From: Patescibacteria group bacterium
GTDB taxonomy: Bacteria > Patescibacteriota > Microgenomatia > UBA1400 > JAHJAY01
Reading direction: 5' to 3'
DNA: 38,550 bases
Assembly (NCBI GenBank): GCA_018813815.1
Contig: JAHJAY010000011.1
Span: 1 to 38,550 of the forward strand
This document shows, one piece after another, positions 34,723 through 38,550 of the stretch (position 1 is the stretch's first letter; every line of letters starts with the position of its first letter). The notes beneath the pieces were generated by a model that was not told the DNA's origin, searched no databases, and saw only the letters and a list, made by a program, of their open reading frames with translations. Position numbers and translations under genes: made by a program.

Positions 34723-35295
34723 TTATAAAATAAGTTTATATTTTTGCAGAATCGGTATCAACTGCTCTAGGGGTAAACCAAAAGCCAAGCCGGTAAAAGA
34801 ACCTTCAGTTTTCTTAATAAATTTAGCAGTTTTGGAGTTAATCGGTGAATAAGCCGCTGCCCAAGTCAAAACCGGCTCAGTAACCACACAATCTTTAATT
34901 TCTCCCCGGCTTAACTTACGAAACCACACTCGGGTTAGAGCTGAATTTTTAAACACTTCTTTGCTTTGAGTATTAATAACACATAAAGCCGTCACATTAT
35001 AAACCGCTTTACCCGAAAGCCAGCGAAGCATCTTGGCCGCTTCTTTCAAAGATTGAGGTTTTTCCAGAATTTTGCGGCGGCGGAAAGTAAAAGTATCAGC
35101 CGCCACAATCAAGCCTTGATTGTTCTCAGCTACTTTTTGGGCTTTTAAAAAAGCTATTTGCTCTGCCCGTTTAACCGGATTGGCTTCTTTAACTAAAGAT
35201 TCGTCAACCTGACTGGGAATAATCTCAAAATCAATGCCAACCATTTTTAAAACGGCTTGACGGTTTTTTGATTCGGATGCCAAAATAATATTCAT
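34723..35295 (-). CDS. maf: Maf/nucleotide pyrophosphatase family protein
   Basis: IILASESKNRQAVLKMVGIDFEIIPSQVDES, VAADTFTFRRRKILEKPQSLKEAAKMLRWLSGK. Confidence 0.9.
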   Translation of the reverse strand: MNIILASESKNRQAVLKMVGIDFEIIPSQVDESLVKEANPVKRAEQIAFLKAQKVAENNQGLIVAADTFTFRRRKILEKPQSLKEAAKMLRWLSGKAVYNVTALCVINTQSKEVFKNSALTRVWFRKLSRGEIKDCVVTEPVLTWAAAYSPINSKTAKFIKKTEGSFTGLAFGLPLEQLIPILQKYKLIL

Positions 35296-35307
35296 ATTTC
35301 TATATTT

Positions 35308-36084
35308 CTAAAGCACATTCGGCACATCAATAAATTCAACTTCCAGCTTATCTTTAAAATACTGCTTAATAACTTTACCTAATTCCTGAACGCCAAAAAC
35401 TTCAGTGGCATAATGGCCGCCGGAAAAATAGTTAATGCCGATTTCTTGAAACACGGCCGGCCGGGATTCCCGAACTTCCCCGGTGATATATAACTCAACG
35501 CCTTTGGCTAAAAACTCCTGTATTGGTTTTTCATAGGGCACGCCGCCGCCGGATACCACGGCCAAGCGCTTGACTTTAGCCGGACCGCCAAAAACAGCAA
35601 AAACATCATTATTAAAAATCTGAGAGCACTTCCGGCTCAAAACTTTAACATCTTGCGGCTCGGGCAGTTCGGCCAACCAGCCAAAATCACCAAAGATCGG
35701 CTCAATTAACCGACCGCCGAGTTTTTGTATAATCACAGCGTTATTGCCAATTTTAGAATGATTATCAAGCACAAAATGATAGCCGGCTAAAGTTAAATCA
35801 TTTTCCAGTAAAATTTTCAGCCGCTTTTTCCAGGAATTATTTAAATAAACCACATCCGTAAACTTCAACCCATGATGGACAATAATAAAATCAGCGCCGG
35901 CTTTAAACGCTTCATTAAGAAAATCAACACTCAGGCTGACACCTAAAATTAATTTATTAACTTTATCTTTACCCTGAAGTTGAATACCATTAGCCATGGT
36001 CGGATCAATCCGCTCGGCTTTTCCCAATAAAATCGAACCAAAATATTGGTTTAAGAATTTTGTGATTTCATCGCGTTTAACCAT
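35308..36084 (-). CDS. Nif3-like dinuclear metal center protein
   Basis: ADFIIVHHGLKF, NDLTLAGYHFVLDNHSKIGNNA, VSGGGVPYEKPIQEFLAKGVELYITGEVRE, GGHYATEVFGVQEL. Confidence 0.93.
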   Translation of the reverse strand: MVKRDEITKFLNQYFGSILLGKAERIDPTMANGIQLQGKDKVNKLILGVSLSVDFLNEAFKAGADFIIVHHGLKFTDVVYLNNSWKKRLKILLENDLTLAGYHFVLDNHSKIGNNAVIIQKLGGRLIEPIFGDFGWLAELPEPQDVKVLSRKCSQIFNNDVFAVFGGPAKVKRLAVVSGGGVPYEKPIQEFLAKGVELYITGEVRESRPAVFQEIGINYFSGGHYATEVFGVQELGKVIKQYFKDKLEVEFIDVPNVL

Positions 36085-36086
36085 AA

Positions 36087-37763
36087 TTAAATTTCCTTTC
36101 TTACTTCCCTAAGTGCTTTAACAGAATCAAAGTTGGGATTAAGACGGCTAAGTTCTTTTCGCAGCGCCCGTGTTTCGGCAAGGACATCAAACTTCTTTCC
36201 GCCTGCAACTTTTTTGAGGCGCTGGATCATTGCCTTCCTGTCCTGATCCAACAACAACCAAGCGGCTTTAGGACCGTGGGTTTTACCAAGCAAGACTATA
36301 TAAATCGCCGTAAAAGCTTTTTGGGCAGGAAGATCAAGGCTTTTACTCGCATCATAAAGCGCCTGTTGAAATTCCTCTGGTTTGGACCAGTCTTTGGCCA
36401 AAAGCTGAGCCACTTTTAACAAATAATCTTTTTGCTTCTGGTTTAACTCGGCCACGGCTTGAGATAAAGTTTGGCTAACACTAAAAACCTCTTCTTTAGG
36501 CGCATGATCCCGCAGCCAAATCTCGGCATAATGAACTCGCTCTGCGAGAATTTTCTTCTCAGTAATAGTTAGACTTTTGCCTTTTTCAGTTTCAAAGTGT
36601 TGAGTTAAATTAACTTTAGGCATTTGTAAATACTGAGCCACTTCCCGAAAACGAGGGTAAAATGTTTTTTTAGGTGGAGGTTTTTTAACCTGGGACAACT
36701 CAAAAATCCGCCCCAAATCCGATTTTCGACCATAACGATAAAACTCAACCGCACAATGGTCATAAGTATCAAAAAGATCAGGAATGGTGTAGCTCCCCGG
36801 GTCAAAATCAATGGCTCGATTGTAACGCGGCCGAACCAGTAAAAACCGCAAAATTGCCGGCGGTAAAAGATTATACATTTCCCGGGCGCTGCTGCCTAAA
36901 CCCCTAGATGAACTCATTTTCCGGCCGCCAATTAATAAAAATTCATGGGAAAAATGAAACGGTACCGGATAATTAATTACTTGCCGGCAAATTGCTGAGG
37001 CAATATCATGAGAACCACCTTCAGTCATGTGATCTTTACCTGCACCCTCAATAGTAATGCCCACTGCCTGCCACTTGAGCGCCCACTCAATTTTCCAAGG
37101 AACTTTACCATTACCGTTAAAAGGTGAAATCTTACCCTCGTGACCACAACCCTGAGCCCACTTAACCAACGCGGGTAAACATTTAAAACTGACTTTCTCA
37201 CCATCCCAACCAGTTACTTTAGTAGTACCGATCTTGCCGCATTTAGGACAAATCACTTGAAGCGGATACCAATCAGCCGGCTTGGCACTGCCGGAGATTT
37301 TTTTGTAAAGCTGTCTGATTTTCGAAGCCGCGTCCAATACCTGCTTGATTCCCTGATTCATCTTGCCGGAGCGATAAAGATCCAAACCATAAATTATTTT
37401 TGGTTTGGCACCTAAAGCATTAACAATCTCAATAAAATCCTGAGCAAAATAATCAGCGTAAGATTTATAACCTGATTTAGGCGAAGGAATTGACCATAAA
37501 GGTTGCCCCATGTACTGTTGATACTTTTTTTTGTCCAAATAAATCGGCAAACCATCCATCGGATCCTGATTTTCAATTACATAAGATAAAGTAGCTGATT
37601 TGCCGGCATCTAAAAGGGCTTTGTAAATCAAATCATGGCTAATGATGCCGCGCAATGAGCCAACATGAATCCGGCCCGAAGGGGTTTTCATATCATCAGC
37701 CCAATAGGGTTGGTGTTTACCCGATTTAATTATTTGCTGTGCAAAATCGTCGGCCCAGTACAT
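36087..37763 (-). CDS. lysS: class I lysyl-tRNA synthetase
   Basis: YWADDMKTPSGRIHVGSLRGIISHDLIYKAL (HIGH-like HVGS), GGRKMSSSRG (KMSKS-like), EWALKWQAVGITIEGAGKDHMTEGGSHD. Confidence 0.95.
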   Translation of the reverse strand: MYWADDFAQQIIKSGKHQPYWADDMKTPSGRIHVGSLRGIISHDLIYKALLDAGKSATLSYVIENQDPMDGLPIYLDKKKYQQYMGQPLWSIPSPKSGYKSYADYFAQDFIEIVNALGAKPKIIYGLDLYRSGKMNQGIKQVLDAASKIRQLYKKISGSAKPADWYPLQVICPKCGKIGTTKVTGWDGEKVSFKCLPALVKWAQGCGHEGKISPFNGNGKVPWKIEWALKWQAVGITIEGAGKDHMTEGGSHDIASAICRQVINYPVPFHFSHEFLLIGGRKMSSSRGLGSSAREMYNLLPPAILRFLLVRPRYNRAIDFDPGSYTIPDLFDTYDHCAVEFYRYGRKSDLGRIFELSQVKKPPPKKTFYPRFREVAQYLQMPKVNLTQHFETEKGKSLTITEKKILAERVHYAEIWLRDHAPKEEVFSVSQTLSQAVAELNQKQKDYLLKVAQLLAKDWSKPEEFQQALYDASKSLDLPAQKAFTAIYIVLLGKTHGPKAAWLLLDQDRKAMIQRLKKVAGGKKFDVLAETRALRKELSRLNPNFDSVKALREVRKEI

Positions 37764-37782
37764 AATCTCTATTCTAACAAAA

Positions 37783-37810
37783 AACCCAGCCCTTCGCGAA
37801 GGGCTGGGTT
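37783..37810 (-). terminator. Rho-independent terminator after greA
   Basis: Perfect palindrome AACCCAGCCCTTCGCGAAGGGCTGGGTT, followed on the minus strand by a T-tract. Confidence 0.9.
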
Positions 37811-37831
37811 GGTTTAGTGTTCTTCCTGTTT

Positions 37832-38305
37832 TTAATTAACTTTTTGTATTATATATTTTGTCTTCCCACCCGGCGCTTCGACTTCAACTTGATCACCCTT
37901 CTTCTTGCCTAATAAAGCCTTGCCCATTGGAGAAGAAACAGAAATTTTAGCCTTCATTGGATCAGCTTCTAATTCGCCGACTAACGTATAAGTTTTGGCT
38001 GTGCCGTTAACTTTAACCACTATCTGATCTCCTAAAGCAACCTGGCCATTATTACTTTTCTTGTTGTTTTGAATTACCACTGCTTGATTAAGAGTGTTTT
38101 TAAGTTCAGTAATCCGATCTTCTGTAAAAGCTAATTCATCCCGGGCGCTAGCATATTCTGAATTCTCCGATAAATCCCCGAAATCCCGGGCTCGAGCCAC
38201 TCGCTTAATCAAAGCGGGCCGTTTTTCCTCCATTAGCTGAGCCAACTCTTTTTTCAGAGTCTCTAAACCTTCTTTAGTAATTTGCACTTTATTAATTTTA
38301 ATCAT
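37832..38305 (-). CDS. greA: transcription elongation factor GreA
   Basis: ITKEGLETLKKELAQLMEEKRPALIKRVARARDFGDLSENSEYASARDELAFTEDRI ... KISVSSPMGKALLGKKKGDQVEVEAPGG. Confidence 0.97.
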   Translation of the reverse strand: MIKINKVQITKEGLETLKKELAQLMEEKRPALIKRVARARDFGDLSENSEYASARDELAFTEDRITELKNTLNQAVVIQNNKKSNNGQVALGDQIVVKVNGTAKTYTLVGELEADPMKAKISVSSPMGKALLGKKKGDQVEVEAPGGKTKYIIQKVN

Positions 38306-38409
38306 AGAATTCCCCCAATAAACCTGTCTTGGAAATTTGCCTGGTTTCTTTTACTTTTAATAACCCTAACCGGGAGTGAAGTCAAAAAGAAAACTTAAGC
38401 AATAGGAGA

Positions 38410-38437
38410 ATTTTATCAAATCTCCTTAGATTGTCAA
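38410..38437 (-). promoter_or_regulatory. sigma70-like promoter of greA
   Basis: Minus strand TTGACA (38437-38432), 16 bp, TAAAAT (38415-38410). Confidence 0.65.
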
Positions 38438-38459
38438 GAACTGTTTCCTGGGGTAAAAT
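38431..38459 (+). promoter_or_regulatory. sigma70-like promoter of tRNA-Glu
   Basis: TTGTCA (38431-38436), 17 bp, TAAAAT (38454-38459), 18 bp before the tRNA. Confidence 0.5.
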
Positions 38460-38477
38460 TCAGCTGTAAATCTCTTT

Positions 38478-38549
38478 GGCCCCATCGTCTAGCGGCTAGG
38501 ACAGTAGGTTCTCAACCTACAGACCAGGGTTCGATTCCCTGTGGGGTCA
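38478..38549 (+). tRNA. tRNA-Glu (anticodon CTC)
   Basis: Acceptor GGCCCCA/TGGGGTC, anticodon stem-loop GTAGG-TTCTCAA-CCTAC, T-arm CAGGG-TTCGATT-CCCTG. Confidence 0.96.
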
Positions 38550-38550
38550 C

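Noticed and set aside
1-38550. CRISPR array, rRNA genes, or transposase
   Set aside because: No regularly spaced direct repeats, rRNA-like sequence or recognisable transposase/integrase ORF was seen in the window.

Overview
This is an AT-rich bacterial chromosome fragment that uses the standard stop codons. Gene content suggests Candidatus Patescibacteria/CPR, possibly Microgenomates-like; that placement is inference. Most of the window is housekeeping genes: trmD, rfbD, rfbB, rarA, ftsE/ftsX, prfB, secA, serS, maf, a Nif3-like gene, class I lysS, greA and tRNA-Glu. The most interesting signals are: (1) about 2.4-5.4 kb, an integron-cassette-like array of small minus-strand accessory genes, separated by four related 87-124 bp attC-like inverted-repeat elements, with no integrase in the window; (2) a 336-aa LAGLIDADG-containing intein inside dTDP-glucose 4,6-dehydratase; (3) an apparently circularly permuted M23/LytM peptidase domain in a coiled-coil hydrolase encoded directly after ftsEX; (4) a lamin-tail-domain surface protein whose C-terminal membrane anchor lies in frame behind a single TAA; (5) a complete AmmeMemoRadiSam triad; (6) a YafQ-like toxin-antitoxin pair, and an XRE antitoxin preceded by a 35-codon toxin-like remnant; (7) a perfect 24-bp palindrome overlapping divergent promoters at a DUF5320/DUF134 locus; (8) a Cys-rich zinc-ribbon-like frame hidden after rarA. 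No database searches or folding programs were run. Family assignments rest on recognised motifs.
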